This document shows, piece after piece, positions 39,690-53,322 of a stretch of DNA of 64,000 nucleotides (its first letter is position 1; every line of letters starts with the position of its first letter). Source of the DNA: Puffinus mauretanicus (taxonomy: Eukaryota > Chordata > Aves > Procellariiformes > Procellariidae). The position numbers were made by a program, and so were the translations under genes. The stretch is from the NCBI GenBank assembly GCA_023333565.1, contig JAJKFH010000209.1:790001-854000 (forward strand). Direction: 5' to 3'. Under the pieces are notes generated by a model. It ran no database searches. It was not told the DNA's origin and saw only the letters and a list, made by a program, of their open reading frames with translations.

Positions 39690-42600
39690 AGTTAACGGAA
39701 AAGTTACCTATTATCTGAGCATAAATAAATGTTTGAAGTTCTGAGGTTTTGCCTGGTCTCTAAAGTCTCTCAGAGTACTCCCATCATGCTGGTCCCAAAC
39801 TCACAAATAATAACAGCAGCAACACATGCAAGCACTGATGTCCTACAGCAACCTCACCAGAGAATTATTATCCCTATTTTAGATATGAGCAGACTGAGGC
39901 ATAGAGAGGTTAGCTGACTTTTTTCCAAAAAGCCCCGATCTCCCAAGAGCAGGCTGCGTGGTTCAGCTGAAAGGACGATGGAAGCTTTGCAAGAGATCAA
40001 GGCCAACAAGACTAGAGGCCTCTATACTGCTGACGAGGATCTGTGCTGCCGTCCAGACCGCAGCTCCATCTGGCCCTGTCAGAAATCGTAGTTTGTCCTG
40101 ATGATCAGAAAACCACAGAAACTAGTCATTTTCAGTGTTCTTGCAAATAAATTGTTTCATCTCTTACTTTGTACCTCTCACCAACACATGAGAAATGTAA
40201 CAGTTTACCTATCATGCTCTAATATTATGTGAATTATTTCTAATTTCTGTGGTAGAATATATCTACATTATAATTCAAGAGTTTCTTAGTAACATTTCAT
40301 AAACTTTCAAGTTCCACTTTTTTCCAGACCACAGAGTAACATGATGGCAGAATGTTCTGTAAACCTATATATATGTGAGTGTGCGTGTGTATGTACGTCT
40401 TGCTCTGCCAAGCCTTGTAGCTGTCGGGTGAAGTTCTGGCAGTTTGGCAGACGCAGGGCTCTAGGATTAGTTACAAGAGGACATTTGCATATAAATCTGT
40501 CTCTATTTATGAAGCCTAAGAAGAGAAGTGTCATTGGATTTTACTTTTGAGAACAAAGTATGAAAATCTTCATATAAGCTGAGAAAGTTAAACCTTTTAA
40601 GTTAAAAGTCTCTGTTAGGTTTGAGTTAGGTTTCTAGACATACAGACTATATCCGTATTTTTAATGACCTGTGTTCGCATAGGTGTTCAGATTGTTTCTA
40701 CGGACAGGAACACAGCCACGTCTGTGTACGCTGTGAAGCTTGAATTTGAACTAGACCCATTCTGTTCCACTTCTCCCTTTTCCCCTGACGGATTTTCGCT
40801 GCTTACCGATCCAGCTGGCTTGCTTCAGGCTGCAAGTCAGCTTGCATGTAGCGGGTAGTTTGGATTTGACTGCAAGCATCTAGATACACTTATAGTCATC
40901 TATTTTTACACCTAGTCACCTCTTTCCAGGAAGGAAACTGGGGCAAGAGAGGCACATGCAACTAAGGAAGATGGGCCACAAGTTTTAGCAAAGTAAGGTG
41001 AAGTGTGATGTTGAAATTCAGAGTATAATTAATCATGACAATGACCATGTCCCACCTGCATCAAAGTCAGTTTGCCTTACGTGACCAGAAACTCCACACC
41101 TTTGCTGAATCACCCCTATGTTACTGCAGAGCTTCCTTCTGAGATGCTCTCGGGAATCAGGAGTGTCATTTGTTATAAAAAACCCCAAAATATTTAAAAC
41201 TGATATTCAGCATCATCTCCTACCATTGCAGTAGATCGTCTCAGAACTCAAAAGCCATTCCTGATCACTAGCACTCCTTTCGTGAAGTTTTCTCTTCTTA
41301 ATTTTAAAAGCTAAGTTTCTTCCAAGTAATTCTCAGTATCAGAATCGATCTCAGATGAGCATAGCCTCTGCTGCTGTTTTGAATGAACAGATCAGTGTTA
41401 GAAATGTGTTTTTAGAAGCAGGATTTTATAACTGATTGTTGACTTCTTTCTATTCATTTTTGTGAGTGCCTGTCAACAGATTATTTTTGCAGAGATAATA
41501 ATATCTCTGTAACGGCCTCATCAAAATGGCAACATCATAAACCTCTTTCTTCGACAATAGTTATAAGACGCTTAACTTTCCACTTTCGGCCCATTGTCCT
41601 CCTTTTAAAAAAACCATGATCCTTCTATTAATTTATACTTAAAAGTCTATGGAAATATAACTTCCTAATTCTCTGCTCCTTCCATGAAATAGCATCTGCA
41701 CTAAGAAAAGTAGCAAACTCTCCCACCTCTGAAGCTCTATGTATCCTAGTACCAATAATCACAAAACAGTAAAATGAATCCCATTTTTACCGGAATGCCA
41801 GTTAACATTTTTCCAAGTATAATAAAAGACATCAACTGCAACTTTAATAATTTTACTAGCAGTTTTTTGTTTGAATTTACTTTTAGTATGGCTTTAACAT
41901 AATTTTCTGATTAAACATTGCTGAAATGCAATGGAAGCACCGAAGGAATTATTTTGATACCCACACCGATACCCAGTCAGTTTTCCAGCAAAAGGATCAA
42001 GTTTTCTATCAGCATCTCAGCTTTTCTGTGCACAGCTTTGCAGACTGGCAACAGTTTGCATGGGGAACTTCCCATCTGACAACTCATTTTACAAATTGCT
42101 CCCGTTATTCCTGGGCCAAATCCTGTAAGGTTCGTTAACTCCCACGGCACTTGATGGAGTGACAGGTGGTCAGCGGCCTGGAAATTCATCCCCGTGTAGG
42201 TCGGCACCTATTAAACACAAGACCTACTGGTTTTTAATCCCAGGATCAGTTTCTGACTGCTCTATACATATCACCAGGAGGATACAGCTGCTGCAGATCC
42301 GACAGAGCAGACATGAGCAAGCTGGTGCCAGTATGGGAGACAAAGGAATTTGTCTCTCCATGGAGAAGAGGCTGCTGTGCAAAAAATGTGAAACAGGTCA
42401 ACATGGAGGAGACAGCTGATGCAACCACAAGCAGGAAATTTAATTTCCTTGGATCTAAGTGCTGGAGGAGCCTGTGAATGACCATGCTTCTCCACAACAG
42501 CAGGTAAAGGGCAGAGAATAGATGAAAGGGTTTGATGACATCAGAATGATTCAGGAGAGTTTTATGAATCAAAGCTCAAGAATGAATGCAGTTGAGGTCC

Positions 42601-43158
42601 AGAAGAGAAGGTGTAACCAGACCTTGTACCCACAAGACTATGAGACAGGGAAGAGTTGGAAGTTACGGCAGCTCCTAATTTGTAACAAGATTAATACAAG
42701 CAGTATTTTCATACTAAATAACAGAGCAGGTAAAAATTAAAAGACTACATATTTTTTTAATACTCATAATGAAATGAGATACATCTCCCTCTGCTTCTTT
42801 TTCTTTGGGCCCAAAGCTTTTGATTTGTACAGTGGTTTCTAAATCTGTCCAGCTGGCCAGGTTGGAGGGCAGGCATTGCTTACGGAGGGCCCACTCAAAC
42901 CGGGTGAACTCGTGTTTCCTGTTCTCACACACCTTCACAAGCTTTCTATTCCCAGCCAAGTGGACTATACATAAATATTTCCAATTTTAGTATTATAAAA
43001 ATACTCTGCCATGTGACACTTAAGTGACATGCAAGACATAAGTCCCAGCTCAAGAGAATAAACATTTCAAAAAACAGATTCAGTTAATTTAAAAGTGACA
43101 GAGTGAATATGCCCAAAAGCTCTATTTTTTAAATTTAAAATTTAAAGATTGGAAATTA

Positions 43159-43182
43159 AAAACTATTTTAAAAAATAGTTTT
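43159..43182. repeat. Perfect inverted repeat, 11-bp arms, 2-nt spacer
   Basis: AAAACTATTTT is followed by AA and then its exact reverse complement, within very AT-rich DNA. It could form a cruciform, but chance is likely at this composition. Confidence 0.8.
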
Positions 43183-46100
43183 ATAGATTCTTTTTATCCA
43201 GTCAATTTTGTGATTCAGAAACAGAAAAAAAAATTGTTGACGTAGAAAACCCACTCAGCTGAGATTTCAAGTATCTTAAACACATCCAAAAACTTCTATT
43301 AATTTTTAAAGACATGTGCTTTAGTTACGCACTCAAATCAGAAGTGAATTTTGTGTTGGTTTATGGCACAATATTCTCAGTTGCTAATTTTTGACTGCAG
43401 ATTTCTAATTTTACACGAGAACATGCAATCGACAAAAATAATCCAATACGCAATATGGAAGAGAGTGGTTCATGTAACATAGTTGTAGAACTATTAATTA
43501 GGAGAGATACAGCAAAGTATTCTCAGATTAAAAAATCCAACAACAAATGACCTCTGCAGTTTTAGTGAGTTGAGGTGAGGAGAAGACCACCTCCTTCAGG
43601 CCCCTGGTTGACACCCGTGGAAAGAAGCCTATTGTTTTCAGCAAGACCCAGATCAAACCCGTAGCTGCCAAGGTGTTAATGGCAGCAGAGCCCGTCCCAC
43701 GCTCGGGACTGCTGGTGCCGGGCCGCAAGACCTTGGCGTCAGCTGCTCCTTCCCACCGCCGGCTGCGTGGTCCTGCTCTTCCGCTGCAGCTTCCCCACTC
43801 CAGCTATGCCACAACAACTGCTTGTGGGAGCACAGGGTAAACCGGATTGCTGAAAATAACCCTTCTGGAGACTTATTTTTAACCTGGATCCCTTCAGATC
43901 ACGTCAGGGTGGCCTCACAAGCCATTGTGCGGGTGGGGGTGTGTAGTAGTGCAGGATAATGAGTTGCCAACAGCATGGGGGACGGTGGGAATACAGAGGA
44001 CCTTTTAATCTGGCTTTGCCCCTAAAGGCAGAGTATTGTGAAACTCCACCTGTGTTTAACAATTGCGTGTAGGATACACGCAGCAGAGAGAATTCAGGTC
44101 TTTCTGTCACAGCCATGAGACAACAATGAAGTTCCAAAATGCTTAAAAATCATTAAAATACTTTTCTTTTCCTTTCTTTTTGTGTTCCTGTAGCTAAATA
44201 TACACACAGAGAAGATCTCTTGCAATATTAAATAACTCTTTTCCTCATTTTCTTTATCCTCTCAGTGTAATTCGGTGCCTCTTCTAAAGGACTCCATCAA
44301 AGCCAAGTCACGGGGTGTCAGCGACGTTCACGAGAGAAATCTCTGCTAAGAAACTGCATGGCAGCTATACACAGCAGAAACACTTACTTCTAGTGCTACA
44401 CAGCACCTTCTAGACCACTTTTCTAATGATGGTGTCACAGAGAGGAAACAGCAGTACCTTTCAGATAAAAGTGAAAATATGTGCACCCCGAAAAAAGAAG
44501 CCACTTTCCATGAGGAACGAAGAGGGGCACTGCTCTGAAAAATGGGAGAGTAGAGCTGTACTTGAGACTTGTCAGTGCATTCCCACCCACAGAGACAGCA
44601 GAGGTATCTATGCACTTAATAATGCGTAATAAACACTGAATAAACACTGGAAGGAGGAAGATAAAGCTTTTTCCTAAGAACCCCCTTCCTTTATTTGTTG
44701 ATAGATGAGTCCTACCCTTCTTTCTCAGAAGCAACTCTCTTCTCCAGGCTTCTGGGAACCAGCTCCTATAAGGAGCTTTTTGAATAAAGAGGTAGTTTCC
44801 TAGCTCAGAGAGCAGCAGCGAGGGAAAAGCCCACATCCTCAGACTGGCTTTTTTTTCAGCTCTTCCATGTATTTTTCAATAGTCATTTGGCCCCTCACTG
44901 CCTGTTTGAAGGACTGGCTGCAAAAACAAGCTGTAAGAACAAGCAGTTCAATTGGTGCTTCTGTAGCTAAACAGGATGTCAATATTAGCTATTTTAATCT
45001 TTATTTTTAGATTATTTTCAATGCTTTCACAACTCTCACTCTCTGAGACTGATCTGGGATTGATATTGCAGCCAGAGAGGATCTGGGGTTTCATTTAATC
45101 CTGATTCTTTGCCATGTAGCTAAAAGGCTTTTGCCTTCTTAACAATATTAAACTCCAGTTAAGTCAATAAATATTCACCATGTCTGCCTGCTCCTTCTTG
45201 TAACTCCTGGCTGGACAACAGCCTCAAAGCATTTGAGGAGAGTAGAATAAGATCAATGTTTCAAATGATAAGTACGCAAAAGAAATAACAAATACAGCCT
45301 ATCCAGCCAGTTCTCTTTTCTCTGCCTTTTCTCTCCTTCTGTATCCCACTTGTCATCTTTTTTCAACACCTCATTCTCTGCCTCTTCCTTTCTCTGTGCT
45401 TTCCTCACTTGGTCTCACCCTGGTTGCCAACAGTTCACTGCTTCTCTTTCCAAACTCCAGGTGACATCTTGTTGCCACAGCAATATCAGACATAAAAAAT
45501 TACATCTGCAACCAACAGCTGTTCCAGCAAAAGTTTGTAGCAATAGGCCTCATCTACAATGCTAATATTTTCAAAAATTCTTTTGGCCCTAAAATTTTCA
45601 GTGCTAACATTTTCACTGCATGCTATTTGCTCTGTTATCCTTAAAATTAACATGCTGAAACTCTTCTGCTAACCCATCATATTTACCCTTGTAGTTTCCA
45701 GACTTTATAAATACATGTCTATATATGATGTGTAGATATATATATTTATATAAGTACATATATCAGTTTTTTTAAACACCCCCACAAAAAAGTCAATGCA
45801 TGTATATACACTGACATGCACAGATTACTTCCTCCAATCCGCCATTACATATATAACACCTGAAGACCTGTAGATTCATCTCTAATTTTCCTGACTGCTC
45901 CTTTACCCACTACCATCTGTTCTATCCCCAGCATATGAAAACTGTCATCTGGCTGATGCTATACCACCACTCTGATTTCAGCTTTCAATGCAAAATCATC
46001 TCACACATTCAACTGCCTTTTCCTTAACTCATATCCATGGTAGTGTGTGGAATTGTGGAGACAGGAGATTCATGACCGGCCGGAATCCATAGGTCACCCC

Positions 46101-49100
46101 AGGATGGCGGGAAACAACAAATGGGGTCACAGGCACAAGACCAGTAAAGGCACTTACTTATGGAAGAGAAGGTTGTCACCTCCTAAATTACCTTCGTCCC
46201 TCTGTCAGATAGCAGCCACACTAGCGAGGGGTTCCCAAGTTAAGGGAAAGCTGGGCTCCCTTGGTCCCCTCTGTTTTCGGTGAAGCACATCTGAATGAGA
46301 CCACTCCTTTGCTTTCTGTATTACCTGCAGAGAAAGCCAGAGGTGATTAACTTCTAAACTGTCAGATAAGCTTGCAGTCCAAAATAAGATGGTAATGACT
46401 ATTCCCCAGAGAATAATAGCCAACACTCCCATTTTAATCATTACAGTTTCTACCAGTCAAGGGCATCCATCTGTATCACATCTAACATGGCCTGACATCA
46501 TTAGGGGGTAATGTTGTATTTGTACAATACATCATTGTATTTGAAGTATGTGGCAAAACCTATACTATGAAATACACTACATCTATTCTATTTTCTTCAA
46601 AAATGCATTTTTGCATTTCTGCAAAATGATGTTTTATCACTGGGTTTCCCAATGAGAAAATTAACTTAGCTAACTCAGTATTACATATGTCCCCATGAAA
46701 TTATCCCAGTTTGGACTTTGAATTTCTTAAGGCAGTTGAATTGCAAGATTACAAATTACAACTTAAGATTGAGTAGAGAATTTTAAATAAACTAATAGTT
46801 GGTCATTATAAAAAAAAAAAACTTAAAAGATGTATCTAATAATTCTTCAAAAAGAAAAGAAAGCATTATCTCCAACAACAAAGGACAGAACAGGGAAACT
46901 CGGCAAGGGAGGGAGAGCTGCAGCACAATATATTTTTTGTAGCCGGGGTTGCGAGGGAAGGTTGTTTGTTTGGGTTTTTTGCATTTAGGCTTTTTTTCTC
47001 CTGGAAGCAAGGAAAAAAAATGGTTAGATGTGGCTTTGCATATGCCAGATACGACAATGAGATCAAATCCCTTTCTGGGGAAAGAATTGCTTCAGAGAGT
47101 GTTTGATTTTGAAAGAGCAAGGACTCATTGTCTCTAAATTTTGCTGGATACCAATAAATGCTGGCATTAGTGTGACATTTCCCTTTGAAAGCCGGAGCAC
47201 AGAATTAATCCTGATAAACAGTGCAAATCTGCAACCCTGGCTAAGGCAGAACAGTGCTTTCTGTCACAGACTTCAGAACGACTCACGTGGACGTGACTAT
47301 GGGTTACAGCCCCCGGGGCTTTTACTAACAGCACTTTCATTTTCTACCTACCAGATGGAAGTCGGTTTTTTCTTATATTTGTGATATCTTTCAAGCACCT
47401 AATTATTAAAATCTTCTGATGAAGTACAGCATTCATAGTGGTAACTGACACATATTTAATCAGTTTAGCTTAGCAAATGTTTATGCGTTTGCTAAATGAT
47501 AAAACATTTCTTCAGAGACATACTACAAAGTAACATCATAAATTTAGATATATATTTCTTGCGTTCTAACAACTGCTTCACTTACAAAAACTTGTTCTTT
47601 AAAAAATTAATAAATTTCTCTCCATGTGCCATAATAGTTTACTTTTTATATCTCTTAGATCGAACATGGCAGTAAAATATCCGTTTCTCTCCTGGTATAT
47701 AGTAAAAGACAATCTACAAATAAAATTGTCTAAACATCTCTGCAATGATTCTCTTTCAGGCACATGAAAGAAATGTTGGTGGTCTTCTTCAAATTGTTTT
47801 CCCTAGATTTTTCATACACATACATTGCATAGATGCATTTATATTGGCCTTAAGTTCTGCACATGTATCAGCCAACTTGTTTTTGGTCTACATTGGCCTT
47901 ATCCCAGGTCTTGTGGGCCTTAGTGAGGCGAAAAAATGTTTATAAAACTGAAGAATGGACCTCCTACTAATGTTCTTTTAAGAAATTGTCGTCATTTGGA
48001 TCAGAAACATTAAAAAAGTACATTTAGGCATTCCTTTAGCATAATTTCCTGGAAGACATAATTAATTTGAATTTAACAAATTAATGTTAATTAAATGGCT
48101 GCAGTACAAATAATAAAAAAAAAAAAGTCAAGAGAAAGTAGTCATCTTCCCCTGTAAAAGTTAAAAATATGCACATTCACAAAAAATAAAAATAATCTTT
48201 CTCAGCAAGAAGCATTTGCAATAAATCAACTTCTGAGGCATGTAGCAGCTGTTTGTGTGATATTGTGTGACATAAAAAAAAAAATCTGAACATGAAGTAC
48301 CCTTTTTGGGAAGAAATTTGACAGAGCTGTAATGTGGTCACCTCATTAAGGGGAGATCAACTGCTGCTAATAAAAGCAGATATCCTGGAGAGCCAAATCC
48401 ATGGAAAAAAATGTGAGACTGCCACGCCTGCCACTGGCAGCTGAAAAACAAAAAGTACTTGGCTTTGTGGACACTGAGTCCCACAAGTGTTAACTACAGA
48501 TTAACCTGTTTGTGCTGATCGTTGATTTGCCTGCTAAGTAAGGATCCAGTCTTACTCAAAGGTCCCCTTGGCTGCAGGTCTGGCCTCGTTAAGCAACCAG
48601 GGTATCAGGGAACTGTTATCCTAATACCTGCCTAGAAGACGATGTTCTCTAGTCACCTTTTCAAACATGGCCAGCCAAAAATTTTTCTTTCCAGGCCCAC
48701 TTTCCAGTGGAGAAGCAAAGTTGTTTCTCCAACATAGGTGTAGCGATAGCCTCCCTGACAGCTCAAGCACACTCCCAAAAGTCCCCGTCCCCCCCCAGCA
48801 GCCTGAGCTGCCCGTTGGGGAAGGGCTGTGGGGTGCCTGGCAATGGGCAACCCCCTGGGGGATGCACGGCTACCCCAGCAAACGTCCACCCCCCGCATGG
48901 GGCCTGGCTTGCTTGGAAAGGAAAAGTGAAGGGGCACCCACCAGGGAACCTCAGGGCTTCCTCAGTGACTGGCCCTTTCCATTTATTGATTTATCCCTAT
49001 GTCTTTCATATTTCATCTGTATTTTCCTGTTATCACCTATTTTTCCTCCCTTTACCTTCATAGCTACAAGACCCTTAAGACATAAATAAAGCTTCTGATA

Positions 49101-49886
49101 ATTTTTATGTTCCTGTTAATTACTTCTCCACAGTTTTGAAAAACAAAATTTTCCTTAATGAGTTAATTTTTCCATCTTGCCAGGTACTGACTGCTTCACA
49201 CACACCGAGTTTAAAAATTCAGCGTGCCTGTTTTACTTTGTGCATTGGAATCACCTACTATATCAACTGATATTTGTAAACATTTCTTACTGAACTTATT
49301 CATAGATGTATGCAAATGCATAAAACTGCAAAAACAGCTGAGGAACTGAATTATTCAGAAAAGAGAACTGCAGGGAAATGTTCTACAAAGTGAGATTAAA
49401 TCTGGTGAAAAGATTCAGATTTTCTACCTTTAACTAATAGTAATATTAGAATATGTCAAAATCAGATCTTACATTTCAGAAAAGCAGGGGGTTTTATTGA
49501 TGCTTTAAAAATAAAACTGGCCATGTTTTCAATTCAAAATTCCATTTATTTTTTAATTAAAACTTTGATGTAAAAAAAAAAAGAATAAAACAAAAGAATT
49601 AATTTGGGATCAAATTGAAATAAAATGCTTCAATTTTTGATTCAGATATGAATCAAAAATCTATTATTTACTCTTCTAATAATAATCAATTTGTGTCATA
49701 ATTGTTACTACAAAAAGAAATTACATACATCACAGTAGCAAAATTCATAATATATACAAATAAATGTGCAATTCGGGGATAGTGAATGCTGATAATACTT
49801 GAGGTAAGAAAATAAGAACTTCAAATCCCATGCCACACTCACATTTTAAGAATTAACCGGTCCCCCTGCCAAGCTGGAAGATACAA

Positions 49887-50010
49887 GAAAATACTTCCTC
49901 TCTTTTGATATCATGATCTGAGTAAGATTTTAAGAGCCAACATAGACAACAGTGTCAAAAGAAGGGAAATAAATATCAGTAAAACCAGAAGGAATTAAAA
50001 CACAAATCTG
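49887..50010 (+). repeat. Diverged repeat block, copy 1
   Basis: This block aligns with the block at 50469-50580. Shared segments include CCTCTCTTTTGATNTCATGA and, further on, ATCARTAAAAMCAGAAGGAA. Similarity fades on both sides. It is either a local duplication or two members of an old dispersed repeat that I cannot name. Confidence 0.7.
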
Positions 50011-50468
50011 AGAACAAAGCGTACGAGTTTAAGGCCTTTACAGGGTGTGAGCCTCAGAGACATCAAGGTAAACTTTGTCATCTTAAACAGTTCCAACAAT
50101 TCTATCATAACCCATGTTACGCTTAATATTTTTCCAAACACTTCTGAACTTAGCAGTTCAGAGAGATCCTAGTCCTACAAAAATACACCATCTATATGTG
50201 AATAAAGAATCTTAAATTTCTGCTGCAAAGGGTTACAGCAACACCTGGTTTTGAAAATTCTCTCCATGGGGGGAAAAATTGCACAGCCACTAATTTCTGC
50301 ACTGCTTCTTGTTTCAAAATATTTTATATCTCTTTCAAACTATGATAGCTGACAGGAAAAAAAAAAGTTTGCACCAAAGTGAAAATCTGTATTCATCATT
50401 CAGCATGACTTTTTAGAATAAAAGGAGCATTGTTTCTTCTATCTTTTAGTCTCTGCTGTTTTGGAGGG

Positions 50469-50580
50469 GAAAATATTTCCTCTCTTTTGATTTCATGATC
50501 TGAATAAGTTTTTATGACCCATTTACCAAGACAGAATACAAAATCAATAAAAACAGAAGGAACTAATCCAGAAATCTCTG
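50469..50580 (+). repeat. Diverged repeat block, copy 2
   Basis: The partner of the block at 49887, about 580 bp away in the same orientation, with scattered substitutions and small gaps between the two. Confidence 0.7.
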
Positions 50581-53092
50581 GTGGCTCAAAACTACTATTC
50601 ACTCAAACAAGCTTTAAAGAAATTAATTCTTCATTCCAACACTGTGCTGAATACTCTTCTTATAATAAATCATCTCTCTGAATTGACTGGACCTGGTAGA
50701 GCTAGAGGCCAATATACTGTTTGCTTTCTCCTCTCGAACTTGTGTTCTTTCAAAAGAAACCGGGCTCGTCTCCCCTTTACCCCAATGCACACGCTGAAAT
50801 GGCTCAGCCAAAGAGCAGCCTCACAAAAGGCAAAACCGACGTGCTGTTACTCTGCCACAAGAAAGACTGGACATAGAGCACACAAAGCCTGCGGGACATC
50901 CTTAGAGGACCTTAAAAACATCTACCCTTAGTATTAAACGTTCCTCTGAAAAGCGATGTTTCACCACCAAAGGTAACCACATATTTCACCAACAGAAGCG
51001 GTCCGTGGCTATACACAGCTATCCGGACTAAGACCATTAGACTTCAAGGAAACCACAGCTCCATCCCTCTGCAGGAAGGATAAAGGTTGGCACTCACCGT
51101 TGCCTTCAGAGAAGGAAAAATGTAAGCAATTTACCTTCAGCTCTGCACCTTGCCCACCCTTTCCATGCCCTAGATGCAGTTACTGAAGCGGTTGTGTTTT
51201 TAGCAGCGCATAGCTTGGAGTTATGGTAAATCAGTGTTGCGGTAGATATTTCCCATAGTAAGAAAATGTATTCAAATAACTACTGAAGGGAAAAAAAAGA
51301 ACAGTGAAGGACTAATAGGGGGAAAAATACTCACAGCTCCATCTTTTTCTGGAGATGGGTAGTAATTCAACTACAAAAAAGGCAGAGGCCAAGTCTACCA
51401 CCAACTGGTATGACTTCCCACTGGGATGCCAAAGGAGCTGAATTTTGCAGTATGAATCAAATTCCAAGTGTAAAAACTAGTGATGCAACAATATAAGTGG
51501 TTAGATTTTTTTAAATCAGGAAAATATAAAAATATATATGTATAAAATATTTTTAAAAACAGACAAATGTTTATGATAAATGTTGAAGTGAAATCTGAAC
51601 TGAAATTTCATCACTATGTGATAGACAACAGTGTCCTTGATTTAAAAAAAGAGACATTTAATCTCCAGAGACTATAAGCTTCCCTGGATCAACTATTATT
51701 CTTCTGCAAGTCCATATTGCACTGAACATAACAGGAACCCAATTCTTTCTGAAACCTCTGAGTGTTATCAGAATCTCAGGATTAAATAAAGATATAATGG
51801 TACATAAATAGTTATCATAAATCTGTTTACTTAGCTGTTATTAAAACTCTGCTAAAAATAGTCTAAACAAAAGATTCTAATAAAAGGTGTTTTAATGACT
51901 GTTCTTTCTAGAAATTGATGTGGCTCTCTTCAACCAGCTGTATAGATGATTAAATAATTTGGCAACATGCATTTTTCTGGAATAGCAATAAAGGTATGTT
52001 ACAGAGGGTCTTTGCATGTCATGCACATTTACAAATATTTCTCATTCATTTCTTTTTTCTTCATGTATTACAGCAATCAAAAGAAAAGGTATCAATTCAA
52101 ATTCTAACCCAGGGATATTGTTTGTCCCATTCTGCTCCAAATATAAGGGGTCAAAGTGGATAAACTGAATTCACTGTACCTTCACTTCATGAAGTTCATC
52201 AGAAAATGTCTTTTCCATTTATGAAGCCTTGCAAATATTGTGTGCAAATGTAAGTGCGCATGAAGGAAAGACAAAGAATTCATGTTTTTAAGAATGGCTA
52301 CAGTGTGTGTGTGGTGCCCTGGATTACCCTCAAACTGTGCAGATGACCATTACCGAAGGAAGTGGAAGGAACAGCATGTTCACCAACTGCAGAGCCAGGA
52401 ATAACAGAAGCCAAACGTTCAACAACAGCCATATGACTACAGGCAGGCTCTGACCAGGCACTTCCCATTCAGGATTAACATAATGTTTATAAGAAGCAGA
52501 AAAATGCACCTCGCTTACCCAAATCTCCATATTTCTCTAAGAAACGCATGCCCCTGAAATGGGAAGCAGTACCTCTGGCCTCTTGACTGAACAGACAGGT
52601 GAGCCCTCAGACTAGAAGTGCTAGCTGCAGATACAGGATTGGAAATAGTCGGAAGTCATCATCTGTTTCCAGAAATCACGCCTTGCTTTTCATCCCAAGA
52701 TCAGCATCCCCAGCTCTCAGGGTAAAAAAAAGATGTTCTGACTGGCACTTGGCTCCTGCACACAATGTCATCGCTGCCCAAAGTGAAACAGAAGAGTGAA
52801 TGGGCAGCAGGCACAATTTATTAATTATTTGAGAGTCCTCAATGTTTGCACGCAGAAAAACGTTTCCAAAATGCTAATAAAAATACAGCTCAAGGCTAAC
52901 CAAGGTCATCATGGTGTTGCAAGCTAAGCATCCAAGAATGAATCCAGAGTCATTAACCACTTCTGAAATAATTGTTATAGTTTTATATGTGTTTTTAAAA
53001 TTAATATGTGAAGTAAATTTAATCTGTTTGCTATTATCTTTATTATTTTTGTCCCCAGGCTTCATTTTTATCCTCATGTCAGTGAAACATGT

Positions 53093-53322
53093 AGAATCAT
53101 AGAATCATAGAATACTTTGGGTTGGAAGGGACCTTTAAAGGTCATCTAGTCCAACCCCCCTGCAATGAGCAGGGGCATCTTCAACTAGATCAGGTTGCTC
53201 AGAGCCCCGTCCAACCTGACCTTGAATGTTTACAGGGATGGGGCATCTACCGCCTCTCTGGGCAACCTGTGCCAGTGTTTCACCGCGCTCATTGTAAAAA
53301 ATTTCTTCCTTATATCTAGTGT
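53093..53322 (-). mobile_element. CR1 LINE, 5'-truncated 3' end
   Basis: Read on the minus strand, this ends in tandem ATTCTATG-type octamers (on the plus strand AGAATCAT repeats at 53093-53113), the diagnostic CR1 3' terminus that replaces a poly(A) tail. The internal blocks TTGGGTTGGAAGGGACCTTT, CATCTAGTCCAACC and TTTCTTCCTTATATCTAG are typical avian CR1 3'UTR/ORF2-end sequence in reverse. It is about 230 bp long, truncated at its 5' side, and without a reverse-transcriptase frame. CR1 elements usually lack target-site duplications and none is seen. Confidence 0.95.

Larger units (their letters stand above)
39697..53092. other. Intergenic, no supported gene
   Basis: A long AT-rich stretch. 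It contains a palindrome at 43159-43182, a (TA)-rich stretch at 45718-45765, a GC-rich but CpG-poor patch at 48760-48960, and the two related repeat blocks at 49.9 and 50.5 kb. An ATG with a good Kozak context and a hydrophobic leader at 46322-46441 (minus) is treated as a finding. I see no confident gene. Confidence 0.5.

Noticed and set aside
43580..43830. Plus frame with protein-like composition near 43.6 kb
   Set aside because: It lacks an ATG, has stops just upstream, and resembles no family I can name. At most an old pseudogene fragment, not supportable.
44388..44462. Minus segment with a GTAAGTG donor at 44.4 kb
   Set aside because: The phase can be made to fit the 46.2 kb segment, but acceptor choice is ambiguous (two candidates) and one gives an immediate stop.
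48653..49089. Three overlapping frames (94-140 codons) on both strands
   Set aside because: A GC-rich patch with C and G runs. Frames on both strands with no splice or domain support.
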